From Pseudarthrobacter sp. Fe7 (GTDB taxonomy: Bacteria > Actinomycetota > Actinomycetes > Actinomycetales > Micrococcaceae): 64,000 nt of DNA. This document shows positions 9,623 to 18,851 of the stretch, in pieces. Numbering within the stretch: position 1 is the first letter of the stretch; every line of letters begins with the position of its first letter. Below the pieces are notes generated by a model, which did no database searches, was not told the DNA's origin, and saw only the letters and a list, made by a program, of their open reading frames with translations. A program made the translations under genes and the position numbers. The stretch lies in the NCBI GenBank assembly GCA_024372495.1, contig CP099977.1:248001-312000 (forward strand). Direction: 5' to 3'.

Positions 9623-10558
9623 TCACCGGATGCTTGGCTCAACCGGCTCGTCATGCCGGACCGGCGCCCCGGCCGCGAACGCCCGGACCTGGGCGTCGTC
9701 CCAGAGGTGCGCCGGGACGGCCCCGCCCAGGAGCCGGCGGCGCAGCTGTGGATCGTCCGCGAAGGGCACGTCGCTGCCGGCCATCACCATGTTTCCGTAC
9801 CGCCGCCCCTTCAACATTGCGGGATCGGCGATGATCACCGTGTGCTTGAAGGCGGCCGCGATGGTGGCGGCATCTTCCCGGGCGTTCTTCAGGTCCGGCG
9901 CGTCACCGGAGTTGGCCACATACAGCCCGCCGGGGGCCAGTACCCGCTTTGCGTGCTCCGTGAATTCGGCCGTAGTTAGCGGCCGCGGGGTGAACGCGCC
10001 GGCAAAGACGTCGCGGATGATGAAGTCCCTGGTCTGTTCGGTCAGGGCCTCCGTGACGGCCCGGGCCTCACCCACACGGATCCGGAGCAGGGGCGCCTTG
10101 GGCAGGTCGAACCAGCCGCGCACGTACTCGGCCAGCTTTCCGTCCAGTTCCACCACCACCTGCCGTGCATCGGGGTAGGCGGCTGCGAAGTAGCGCGCCA
10201 GGGAGCAGGCACCGCCGCCCAGGTGCAGCCCGCGCAGCTTGTGGTCGTGCAGCCCGCGCAGCTTTTCCGATGAAGCGTCCGACGGCGGCCAGCGGGACTC
10301 GATGAGTGCCGCCATCCACCGCATGTACTCGAAGTCCAAAAACAGCGGGTCGGCGAGGTCGATGTGCGAGCTCATTACGCCGTTGATCTTAAGGAGCCAG
10401 CCGGTGGAGTTGTCCTGGTCCGCAATCAGTTCGCAGTCGCCGGTGTCGATGTAGTAGACACCCTCCACCGGACCGTTCACCACAGAGCCTTTGGGCACCT
10501 CGACCACGCCGGCTGCCGGGCGGCCGGCCCTGCCCCCTGACTTTCCGCGTTTGCCCAT
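9623..10558 (-). CDS. Spermidine synthase-like methyltransferase-fold protein
   Basis: A 311-residue protein with the Rossmann fold of the spermidine synthase family (SpeE-like), as commonly annotated in actinobacteria. It has the glycine-rich HLGGGACSLARYFAAAYP loop, followed by VVVELDGKLAEYVRGWF and a DVFAGAF segment. A true polyamine role is uncertain, because these homologues lack the full catalytic set I would expect in SpeE. An 8-residue direct duplication (KLRGLHDH) precedes the glycine loop. It lies 46 bp downstream of the heptose operon on the same strand and could be its last gene. It is convergent with the LysR gene. Confidence 0.75.
   Translation of the reverse strand: MGKRGKSGGRAGRPAAGVVEVPKGSVVNGPVEGVYYIDTGDCELIADQDNSTGWLLKINGVMSSHIDLADPLFLDFEYMRWMAALIESRWPPSDASSEKLRGLHDHKLRGLHLGGGACSLARYFAAAYPDARQVVVELDGKLAEYVRGWFDLPKAPLLRIRVGEARAVTEALTEQTRDFIIRDVFAGAFTPRPLTTAEFTEHAKRVLAPGGLYVANSGDAPDLKNAREDAATIAAAFKHTVIIADPAMLKGRRYGNMVMAGSDVPFADDPQLRRRLLGGAVPAHLWDDAQVRAFAAGAPVRHDEPVEPSIR
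10223..10264. repeat. 24-bp tandem duplication inside the spermidine synthase-like gene
   Basis: The 18-mer GTGCAGCCCGCGCAGCTT occurs at 10223-10240 and again at 10247-10264, a 24-bp period. In frame it duplicates the eight residues KLRGLHDH immediately before the cofactor-binding glycine loop. Confidence 0.85.
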
Positions 10559-10604
10559 TACCCGCGCTCCGCTTCAGTCATGCTTCAACCCTATGTGACA
10601 GGCC

Positions 10605-12142
10605 CTAGTTGGCGGGACTGGTTGCCCCGTGGCCGTCCCGGATCCGGTTCACCACGGCGGTGGTGGACCGCTCTGCCACGTAGTCCAGGATGGCTACGCG
10701 CCCGCCGTACTCCTCCACCGCGGGCGTCTCCGCCAGCATCCCGGGCGTGTAGTCGCCGCCCTTGGCGTAGACCTCGGGCCGGAGCCGGCGGATCAGCGGG
10801 GTGGCAGTGGGGGTGTCGAACACGGTCACGTAGTCCACGCAGCTCAATGCGGCCACCACTGCTGCCCGGTCCGCCATGTTGTTAATCGGCCGGCCGGCAC
10901 CTTTGAGGCGGCGTACGGAGTCGTCGCTGTTCAGGGCCACCACCAGGATGTCGCCCAACTGCTTGGCCTGGTTAAGGTACCTGGTGTGGCCGCTGTGCAG
11001 CACGTCGAAACAGCCGTTGGTCAGCACAATCCGTTGGCCCTGCGCCCGGTGCAGGCTCCATCTGCCGCTCCAGTTCGTCCCCGCTCAGGGCGGTATCGGC
11101 GAAGGCTTCCAGGTACCGGCTGAGCTGGGCGGTGCTGCAGACCGAGGTGCCGGGCTGGTGGACCACCACGTCGGCGGCCGACTGCGCCAGGTCCAGGCTG
11201 GCGGTCAGCGGCAGGCCGGCGGCGCGGGCCAACGTGAGGGCCGCGACGAACGTGTCGCCGGCCCCGGACGCCTGTTTCTCAGCGGCTGGCCTGGCCCATG
11301 TCCGGTGCCGCATGCCGTCGGGCGTCAGCAGCACGGTCCCGTCCCGGTCCAGGGTGACCACCACGGCCCGCGCGCCGGTGCCCTGCAGCAGCGACTCCGC
11401 CTCCGCGGCCACGGCTTCCACCCGCTCCGGGCCTTCCGGAAGCTTCCGGTCCAGCAGCCGGGCGGTTTCCTGCGCATTCGGGGTTACCAGGTCAGGCTCC
11501 AGCGCCGCCCATGCCCTGGAATCGTGGGCATCAACCACCACCAGCGGCCGGTCTCCTCCAGCCGTCGCACGTCCCAGGACGTCTGCCAGTGCTGCGCGGA
11601 CGGGGTCCGCCACCACGCCGGTCCCGTAGTCGCACACCAGCACGGCATCCTGGCGTTCGACGGCGGCCCGCACCGAGGCGGCGAGCGCGTCCACTGCGCC
11701 GGTCGGGACAGTCCTGGCCGAGTCGTCGAGGCGCAGCATCACCTGGCCGCCGCTGCTGATCCGGATCTTGGTGGTGGTGACCATGTCCGGGTGCGACTGC
11801 AGGTGCCGGACGTCGATGCCGGCCGCGGCGAGCCTGCGCGCGCAGGTCCTCACCGGCGTCGTCCGTGCCGATGATGCCCGCCACTGACACCTTCGCACCC
11901 AGGGCCGCCAGGTTCATGGCCGTGTTCGCGGCACCGCCGGGCACCGATTCGCGGGACTGGATGTCCACTACCGGCGCCGGGGCTTCCCGGCACAGCCGTT
12001 CGATGCCGCCGCTCCACCAGCCGTCCAGCATGACATCGCCGATCACCAGGATGGAGGGCTTTTCGGCTGCCAGCCGCCCGGGCAGCCAGTCGGACAATGC
12101 CCGCTGCGTGGAGAGGTCAATAAAATCCGGGGACGCGTTCAC
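10605..12142 (-). CDS. hldE: HldE-type bifunctional heptose-7-P kinase / heptose-1-P adenylyltransferase (two indels)
   Basis: About 511 residues after repair, the size of HldE/RfaE. Residues 1-330 are a PfkB-type kinase with ILVIGDVMLDGWW, PGGAANTAMN and the anion-hole GAGDTF. Residues 350-511 are a cytidylyltransferase-like nucleotidyltransferase with TNGCFDVLHSGH. Together they phosphorylate D-glycero-D-manno-heptose 7-phosphate at C1 and later transfer AMP to the 1-phosphate. Extra bases at 11053-11057 and 11831-11835 (both at AGCT) break the frame at the domain junction and in the kinase; removing them restores RAQLAAAGIDVRHL and LHRAQGQRIVLTNGCF. The GTG start overlaps the upstream ALDH stop (GTGA). 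Heptose synthesis is unusual in Gram-positives. Confidence 0.85.
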
Positions 12143-13590
12143 GGCTGGTCCACTTCAGCGCTGCCGGCCAGTTCCACGCCGTCGCCGGGCGCCGGCGGCG
12201 CGGCGATGTGCACCACTTTGACCTGGGTGAATTCATCCAGGAGTTCGGGTCCGTACCCGAACCCGGCGCCGCTCCCGCCGCGGGGCTGGGCCGCCCCGCC
12301 GGGGGCGCCGCCAAACACCGCATTTACCTTCACGGTTCCCACCGGCAGGGTAGCCACCGCCTGCTGGATGTGGGCAATGTTGCTGCTCAGGACGGTGGCT
12401 GCGAGGCCGTACTTGCCGCTGGACGCCAGGCGCAGGCCGTCGTCGAACGTGTCCACCACCTGGACCGGGGCAACCGGGCCGAATGTTTCCTCCGTCATGA
12501 CCTGCATCGCGTCGGTGCAGTTGAGGAGCACTGTGGCCGGGTAGAAGGAGCCCGGCCCGTCCGGCAGGGCACCGCCTTCCACGGGCCGGGCACCCTGGGC
12601 GACGGCCTCGGCTACGTGGGCGTGGACGGCGTCGCGCATCCGGAGGTCCACCAGCGGCGCCACGGTGCCGTTGGCGTTCCGGAGCGCGGCCTCAGCTTCC
12701 AGTGCCTTGCAGAACTCCGCCGCGACGTCTTTGTGGACGTAGATCCGCTCCACGGCGGTGCAGATCTGGCCGCTGTTGCTGAATGCGCCGATGGCGGCCT
12801 GTTCAGCGGCCCACACCGGGTCCACGTCGCGGTCCACCAGCAGGGGGTCGTTGCCGCCGTTTTCCCTGATGACGTGCGCCCCGGTGAGGGCGCCGGCACC
12901 GGCAATCCGGGCACCGGATGCGCTGGAGCCCACATGGGCGATCACATCCACCTCCGCCTCCGACAGGGCCGCCCCCACGTCCGCGCCTCCGGAGAGGGTC
13001 AGGAAGACGCCGGCGGGGAAGGCGGGTGCCAGGACCTCGCCCAGCGCTTCGCCCAGGCGGGGGCAGCGCTCACTGGGTTTGTGGATGACCGCGTTGCCCG
13101 TAACCAGTGCGGCGCCGATCAGGCCGCAGGCTACCGCGACGGGGTCGTTCCAGGGGGTCAGCAGGACGGCTACGCCGCGTGGTTCGGCAACGGTGTAATC
13201 GGAGGCAAGCCGGGCGCCGCGGAGGCTGTGTCCGCGGTGCACCGGGCCCAGCTCGGCGTACTGCTCCAGGGTGGATACGGCGGCTGCAATGCCCGCCAGC
13301 GCCTCTTCTTCCGGCCGGCCGGTTTCACTGGCGTTCAGGCCAGCGAGCTCCTGCGCGGCAGCATCCAGCGCCTTGGCGGCGGCGCGGAGTGCGGCGCCCC
13401 GCTCGGCCGGGGCGGTGGCCGCCCAGCCCGGCGCAGCCCTGCGGGCCACGTCCACGGCGTCATTCACTGCCTGGGGTCCCGCTTCGGGCACCGTCCAGAG
13501 CACTTCTCCGGTTCGCGGATCCTGGATGGTGATGCCTGCGACCCCGGTGGTTTCGTTGCCTGCGGTTGTTTCGGTGGCTGTGGTTGGCAC
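12139..13590 (-). CDS. NAD(P)-dependent aldehyde dehydrogenase
   Basis: An intact 483-residue aldehyde dehydrogenase superfamily member. The catalytic cysteine lies in FSNSGQICTAVERI and the general-base glutamate in HVIRENGGNDPLLV, a variant of the usual ELGG. LTPWNDPVAVAC and EETFGPVAPVQV are conserved structural motifs. It starts at GTG 13590 behind a GGGAGGAAC site. It overlaps the following hldE start by four bases (GTGA) and lies 79 bp after an SDR, so it is inside the heptose operon. A substrate derived from the sugar pathway is possible but nothing in the sequence proves it. Confidence 0.88.
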   Translation of the reverse strand: MPTTATETTAGNETTGVAGITIQDPRTGEVLWTVPEAGPQAVNDAVDVARRAAPGWAATAPAERGAALRAAAKALDAAAQELAGLNASETGRPEEEALAGIAAAVSTLEQYAELGPVHRGHSLRGARLASDYTVAEPRGVAVLLTPWNDPVAVACGLIGAALVTGNAVIHKPSERCPRLGEALGEVLAPAFPAGVFLTLSGGADVGAALSEAEVDVIAHVGSSASGARIAGAGALTGAHVIRENGGNDPLLVDRDVDPVWAAEQAAIGAFSNSGQICTAVERIYVHKDVAAEFCKALEAEAALRNANGTVAPLVDLRMRDAVHAHVAEAVAQGARPVEGGALPDGPGSFYPATVLLNCTDAMQVMTEETFGPVAPVQVVDTFDDGLRLASSGKYGLAATVLSSNIAHIQQAVATLPVGTVKVNAVFGGAPGGAAQPRGGSGAGFGYGPELLDEFTQVKVVHIAAPPAPGDGVELAGSAEVDQP

Positions 13591-13669
13591 GGTGTTCCTC
13601 CCGCCTTTCGGTGCTGGTTTGTCGGTGCTGGTGGTCCTGCTTTGGCCGAAGGCCGTGGCCGGGTCCGGT

Positions 13670-14383
13670 TTACGGCCAGGAGCCCTCTTCCTCGTGGCAG
13701 ATCAACATTTCCCTGACCTCGCAGCCGGTGGGCTGGTTCAAGGCGAACAGGATTGCCTGCGCGGTGTTGGCAGGATCGTTGAGCCGGGAGTCGTCCTGCG
13801 GCTTGTACTGCTCCGTGCGGTCATCGAAGAACCGGGTCTTCATACCGCCGGGGATCATTGTGGTCACGCCGATTTCCCCGCCGGTCTCCGCTGCCAGTGC
13901 GTGGCTGAAGCCCACCACACCGAACTTGGAGGCGCAGTACGCGGTGGCGTCCGCCACGGCGCGCTTGCCCAGGGTGGAGGCCACCGTGACCACGCGGCCG
14001 TGGGATTCCTTGAGGTAGGGCAGGGCTGCGCGCACCGTTGAAACGGTGCCCATCAGGTTGACCCCGATGACCTTTTCCCACTCGGTTGCTTCGACGTCGG
14101 CGAGCTTGCCGCAGCGGTCGATCCCGGCCGCAGTGACAACGGCGTCCAAACCGCCCAGGGTCTCGGCAGCCTCCCGGACTGCGTGCTCCACGGCCGCGCG
14201 GTCGGAAACGTCCACTTCGAAGGCCTTCACCCCGGAGACGCCGCTGATGTCGCGGTCCAGGACCACCGGCGTTCCGCCCGAGCGGAGCACGGCGTCGACG
14301 ACGGAGGCACCCAGCCCCGAAGCACCTCCGGTAACAAGGACGCGTCCTGGGGTAGTGGCAGTTGCAGTTGGTTCTGCGGTCAT
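13670..14383 (-). CDS. Short-chain dehydrogenase/reductase in the heptose operon
   Basis: A 237-residue classical SDR with TGGASGLG, the active-site serine in VASTLGKRAV, and Tyr-Lys in AYCASKFG. The cofactor aspartate in VVLDRDIS suggests NAD. The ATG at 14383 has an AAAGGAAC site; the long open frame upstream belongs to no gene. It is a classical, not extended, SDR, so it does not look like the epimerase HldD. It lies 44 bp after the hldE-like gene and 79 bp before the ALDH on the same strand. It may oxidise or reduce an intermediate of the glycoconjugate pathway. Confidence 0.85.
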   Translation of the reverse strand: MTAEPTATATTPGRVLVTGGASGLGASVVDAVLRSGGTPVVLDRDISGVSGVKAFEVDVSDRAAVEHAVREAAETLGGLDAVVTAAGIDRCGKLADVEATEWEKVIGVNLMGTVSTVRAALPYLKESHGRVVTVASTLGKRAVADATAYCASKFGVVGFSHALAAETGGEIGVTTMIPGGMKTRFFDDRTEQYKPQDDSRLNDPANTAQAILFALNQPTGCEVREMLICHEEEGSWP

Positions 14384-14427
14384 GGTGTTCCTTTCAATGG
14401 GGAAAACAAGACAATCGGGAAAGAAGT

Positions 14428-15818
14428 TCAGCTGACCTTGGCGAGCGCGTCCGCCAGGCCTGTGGTGGAGCGGGCCGGGTGGAACGGGACGGTGAGGCAG
14501 CGGCCGCCCCAGCTTTCCACCAGGTCCGCCTCGGGCAGGCGGGCTCCCTTGTAGTCGCCGCCCTTGACCCAGATATCGGGGCGCAGCCGGTCCAGCGCGG
14601 CTTCGGGGGTGTCCTCGTCGAAGACCATCACCGCGTCCACGCATTCCATCGCAAGGAGCAGTTCCGCCCTGTCGTGCTGGCCAATGATGGGGCGCTGCGG
14701 GCCCTTGAGCCGCCGCACCGAGTCGTCGGAGTTCAGGCAAACGATGAGGCAGTCCCCCAGTTCCCTGGCTGCGGCGAGCGACCTGATGTGGCCGGCGTGG
14801 ATCAGGTCGAAGCAGCCGCCGGTGGCCACCACCGTCCCGCCGCTTTCACGGACGGAACGGGCCAGCAGCAGCGGCTCGGTGGTGCGCCGGACCCGTGCCG
14901 GTGCAACCCGGTTTCCGGGAGCAGGATCATCCTCCACATTGTCCGGCAGTGCCGAAACCCCTCCGGCGGCCAGGAAATCGGCGGCGTCATTCACCGCCAG
15001 GTCAGCCGCTTCCGGCAGGTCGTGGCCGGCCAGGAGGTGCACTGCAAGGCTGGCTGCCAGCCGGTCGCCGGCTCCGCAGGGGTCGCCGGCTTCCACCCTT
15101 GGCGCGGGAACGGCCCGGGAAGAACCATCTCCCTGCCGCAGCAGGACAGCCCCTTCCTCGCCCCTGGTCACCAGGACGGCCTGGCTGCGCCACCGCTCCA
15201 GCAGGACCCGGGCGATGCCTTCGGCGGACGGGGGACGTTCCCGGCGGCCTGCACCGCTTTGGTTGCTTCGGAAATGTTCGGGGTCACAACGGCCACCCCG
15301 GATACCGGCTCCGCGCCGGAGGGGTGCGGGTCCCACACGATGGGCACGTCCCCGGCGAGCCTGCCCAGGAGTTCGCGCAGCTGGGGGTTGGCTGCCAGTC
15401 CCCTGCCGTAATCGGCAACGATGACCACGCCTGCTTCTTCCACGGCACGCAGCATTGCCGGGCTGACGTCGGGGACCGGCGACTTTTCGCAACCCTGGTC
15501 AAATCGGACCACCGGATGCGAACCTGCACGCACGCGGGTCTTGACCGGCGAGGGGCAGCCGCTGGCTCCCGCCACGAGCCGCACCCCGGCGAGCCGCGCA
15601 CGCGCCTGGCTGCCGGCGTCGTCATCCCCCAGGACCGTCACCAGTGTGACAGGCCAACCATCCTGGGCCAGCATGCGTGCCACGAGGCCGGCGCCGCCTG
15701 CGCGCCGGCGGACACCCGAAATGTCCACCACCGGCACGGGGGCGTCGGGGCTGAGCCGGGTCGCTTCACCCGAGAGGTCGACGTCGAGCATCACGTCCCC
15801 TACGACCACGATCCTCAC
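14428..15818 (-). CDS. Second HldE-like PfkB kinase / nucleotidyltransferase fusion (one indel)
   Basis: About 463 residues after repair, with the same two-domain layout as the gene at 10605-12142 but clearly diverged. The kinase part shows VVVGDVMLDVDL, VVTPNISEA and CGAGDRL in place of GAGDTF; the nucleotidyltransferase shows TGGCFDLIHAGH and GDYKGARLPE. One base is missing near 15229-15235 (a run of five G on the plus strand), which splits the kinase domain; inserting it joins the two frames. The start overlaps gmhA by ATGA. Two bifunctional heptose enzymes in one operon suggest either two NDP-heptoses or a split of labour, with one copy specialised. Confidence 0.82.
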
Positions 15819-16559
15819 GGCCGGCCCCCTTTCGGCGGCGCGGGGACTTTCGCCAGCCCGGCGACCACGGACGGAGTGTGCCGGGCAACTTCAAGGTCGA
15901 AGGCGCGGCAGACTGCGTGCAGGGCAATCAGGTGCCCTTCCTGGGCGTTGGCGTTCAGGGCGTCGATCATGACCGCCTCATCGCAGGCGTCGGCCAGCGG
16001 ATTGGGCCCGCAGCCGGTGAGCGCCCAGGTGGTCACGTTGAGCCGGGAAGCCACCTCCGCGGCCCGCAGCAGGTTGGGGCTCTTGCCGCTGGTGGACAGC
16101 AGCACCAGCACGTCTCCCGAGCGGCCATGCGCGCGAACCTGCCGGGCAAAGACGTCGTCGAAGCCGTAGTCATTGGCGATCGCGGTGACGGCGGATGATT
16201 CCGCGTGCAGGGAGATCGCCGAGAACGGGACGCGCTCGCTGTCGAAGCGGCCCACGAGTTCGGCGGTCAGGTGCTGGGCCTCAGCTGCCGAGCCGCCGTT
16301 TCCCGCGGCGAGGAGCCGCTGGCCGCGCAGCATCCGCTGTGCCAGGCTCCACTCCCCAGGCGGCGAGCCGGCCGGACTGGCTGCGCAGTGAGTCCAGCGC
16401 CGGAACCACGTTGTCCAGGTGCATGCGGACGGCGTCGGCGCTGGCGGGATCAACGAACGTGGCGCCTGGCAGCACTGCGGGCAACGCCGGGGGCGCGGTC
16501 AGTGTGCGCAGGTCTACTTCGCGCAGCGACGACTCGCGCAGGGACGATTCGGCAGTCAC
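15815..16559 (-). CDS. gmhA: GmhA-like SIS-domain sedoheptulose-7-phosphate isomerase (one indel)
   Basis: A 247-residue SIS-domain protein. LLAAGNGGSAAEAQH and LLSTSGKSPN are the phosphosugar-binding motifs of GmhA, which converts sedoheptulose 7-phosphate to heptose 7-phosphate, the first step of NDP-heptose synthesis. About 70 residues precede the SIS domain, longer than E. coli GmhA. An extra base at 16344-16348 (AGGCT on the plus strand) breaks the frame; removing it gives LAAWGVELAQRMLRGQ. It starts at GTG 16559 behind AAGGAG and overlaps the upstream glycosyltransferase stop (GTGA); its own stop overlaps the next gene (ATGA). Confidence 0.85.
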
Positions 16560-17821
16560 AGTGCGGCTCCTTCCATCGGTACGATCCCGGCCGATGCACC
16601 GGAATGCGCTCCGGCCACGGCCGCCTGGTACGCCTTTTCCGTTTCCGCGGCCACCCGGTCCCAGGAGTAACGGGTGCGGGCGCGCTGTTCGCCGGCCTGG
16701 CCGAGCTTGGTCCTGAGGGCTGGATTTTCCAGCAGTAACGACAGGGCTGACGCGATGGCCTCCGGGTCCCGGGGCGGCACGTGCAAGCCGGTGGCGTGAT
16801 CCACCACGGTATCCCGCAGGCCGCCCACCGCCGCTGCCACCACGGGTACGCCGCATGCCATGGCCTCGAGCGGCACGATGCCGAAGGGCTCGTACCAGGG
16901 CGCACACACCACAGCACCGGCGCTGCGGAAGATGCCCGGCATGTCGGCCCGGGGCACCTGCCCCTGCAGCGTCACCTGTCCGGACACGCCGAGTTCAGCG
17001 GCAAGGTCCAGCAGGCGGCGGATTTCCGGGTCGGCATGCATCACGTTGGAGTCGCCCCCGCCACCCACGATCAACAGTTCGACGTCGTCAAGACCTGCCG
17101 CCTTGAGGTACGGGAGCGCACGGATCACCAGGTCAACACCCTTGCGCGGCACCAATCGCCCCACCGACAGGATGCGGTGGCGGCGCTTCCTTGCGGCCGC
17201 CGGCCCCTCTGGCGAAAAGAAGCTGAGGTCCACGCCGCAGGGGGCAATGGAGATCTTTCCGGTGGCGATGCCCATGGCCTTGAGTTCGAAGACTTCATCC
17301 GAACAGGTGGCGATGATCCGGTCCGCAGAACGTCCCACGCCGGGTTCCAGCCAGCGGCGCTCCGCCGGGCTGGTATCCCCGGCACCCTGGTGCCTCCGTT
17401 TGACGGTGCCCAGCGCGTGGAAGGTCTGCAGCATCGGCACGCGGTATCCGGCGTCGGGACGCCGTGCAGCGTCCAGTGCTGCCAGGCCGGACATCCAGAA
17501 GTGGCCGTGCACCACGTCCGGCGGCCGCTGCCCCCAGTCCCTGGCCACGCCGTCGGCGAGTTCGCCCATGTAGGGCAGCAACTCGTCCTTGGGTACGTGC
17601 CGGGCCGGACCGGCGTCCACGTGGACCACCTCAAGGCGGCTCCCCACCCGGACCCGTCCGGGGAGCTCCGTTGCGTCCCGGCGGGTATAGACGGTGACGT
17701 GGTGGCCCCGTTTGGCAAGGGCCTCGGACAGCGCTGCGACATGGACGTTCTGGCCCCCTGCGTCCACCCCGCCCAAGGCCGCCAGCGGACTGGCATGTTC
17801 GGAAATCATCGCGATTTTCAT
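16556..17821 (-). CDS. GT4-family glycosyltransferase
   Basis: An intact 421-residue GT-B glycosyltransferase of family 4. The N-terminal GGVDAGGQNVHVAAL is the acceptor-side glycine loop seen in MshA and sucrose-synthase-like enzymes. The C-terminal donor domain has SVGRLVPRKGVDL, and EPFGIVPLEAM carries the E-x7-E motif. It is translationally coupled to the genes on both sides by 4-nt overlaps (ATGA with the upstream glycosyltransferase, GTGA with gmhA), so it certainly belongs to this operon. The donor is unknown; an NDP-hexose or NDP-heptose would fit. Confidence 0.88.
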   Translation of the reverse strand: MKIAMISEHASPLAALGGVDAGGQNVHVAALSEALAKRGHHVTVYTRRDATELPGRVRVGSRLEVVHVDAGPARHVPKDELLPYMGELADGVARDWGQRPPDVVHGHFWMSGLAALDAARRPDAGYRVPMLQTFHALGTVKRRHQGAGDTSPAERRWLEPGVGRSADRIIATCSDEVFELKAMGIATGKISIAPCGVDLSFFSPEGPAAARKRRHRILSVGRLVPRKGVDLVIRALPYLKAAGLDDVELLIVGGGGDSNVMHADPEIRRLLDLAAELGVSGQVTLQGQVPRADMPGIFRSAGAVVCAPWYEPFGIVPLEAMACGVPVVAAAVGGLRDTVVDHATGLHVPPRDPEAIASALSLLLENPALRTKLGQAGEQRARTRYSWDRVAAETEKAYQAAVAGAHSGASAGIVPMEGAAL

Positions 17822-18851
17822 GGGTTCTTCCCCTCCCGTGCCGGAACGAGGATCCCCTCGTCCGGCCGCTCGTTGACGGAACGCCGGGGCCGGTTCCGCA
17901 GGTCCGCCAGGAGCTCATCCCAGTGGTCCTGGAACTTCCCCAGACCGTAACGCTCCAGCGCCGCCTCCCGGGCGGCGACTCCCCGCCGTCGGGCTTCATC
18001 CGGATTGGCAACCAGCCGTTCCGCACTGCGGAGCAGTTCGTCCACATTGGCGGAAATGGCGCCCGCCTCCGGAGGCACCGCCCGTGGAGCTTCCGTGCAG
18101 GCCAGCACCACCACCGGCATGCCCAGGTGCATGGCTTCCAGGAGGGACAGCCCCAGCGAGGTCCATCGCATCGGGTGGACGTAGACGCGGCAGCGGGCAA
18201 GCTCCCGGTGCAGGTCCCTCGTCTTCAGGTCGCCTCGGGACGTCAGCCGCGAGTCCCCGATTCCGGTGGCTGCCGCGAGGCCGTCCGTCTTCATGCCGAA
18301 CACCTGCAGCGGCGCCACGGAGGCGAAGGCTGGCAGGAGGTCGGTTCCCGTCACACGGCCACGGCGCAGGGGCTCGTTGACCACCACTCCCAGTTCGGGC
18401 ACCTCACCGGTGTACAGCTGCCCGGGGTCGGGGATGCCGTGCTCGATCACCATGGTGGGGGCGGAGCCGTTGTCCCAGGCCAGCCGGTTGAAATGGGTCA
18501 CGTGGACCACCGGGATGCTGGTTTGGTCCGCGAGGGGGTGTCGGGTGTTGGGGAAATTTCCTTTGGGGGTGTTGTGTTCCACGAATACGGCAGGAAGGTC
18601 AACGCCGGGCATTCGTCCCAGCGTGCGAGCCACTTCATCGATCTCTTCGGGCCGTTGGAGGACGACGGCGTCCACGGCGTCGGCGTCGAGGGTCGCCAGG
18701 TCCACCTCCCGCACTGATTCCGGCCATTCCCTGCCGGCGCGGCCCAGTCCCCAGGCCCCACCGCCAGGCAGGATGGGAAGCAGGTACTCGTGACGGCCGC
18801 GGACAAAGCGTCCGTCCATGACCCGTGGACATGGAAGAGCAGGATTCTCAT
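17818..18851 (-). CDS. Glycosyltransferase (one indel near the N-terminus)
   Basis: A 344-residue glycosyltransferase of GT-B type. The N-terminus MRILLFHVHGSWTD is separated by one missing base near 18804-18808 from FVRGRHEYLLPILPGG; inserting it joins the frames. C-terminal GLSLLEAMHLGMPVVVLA is a GT4/GT1-like donor-site segment. I set the start at 18851, not the later in-frame ATG at 18819, because it overlaps the stop of the upstream GT9 gene as ATGA. No exact family could be assigned. It sits between the GT9 and GT4 enzymes, suggesting stepwise assembly of one glycan. Confidence 0.8.

Noticed and set aside
12208..13716. 502-codon plus-strand open frame opposite the ALDH gene
   Set aside because: It is antisense to an intact ALDH with conserved motifs, and its translation is Gly/His/Arg-rich without domain sense. 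High GC makes long antisense frames common. The same applies at 1498-2412, 28775-31090, 35686-37521, 49450-51063, 55580-56275 and 56966-59215.
13670..14383. HldD heptose epimerase for the SDR in the heptose operon
   Set aside because: It is a 237-residue classical SDR with Ser-Tyr-Lys spacing of that class, not an extended SDR of about 310 residues.
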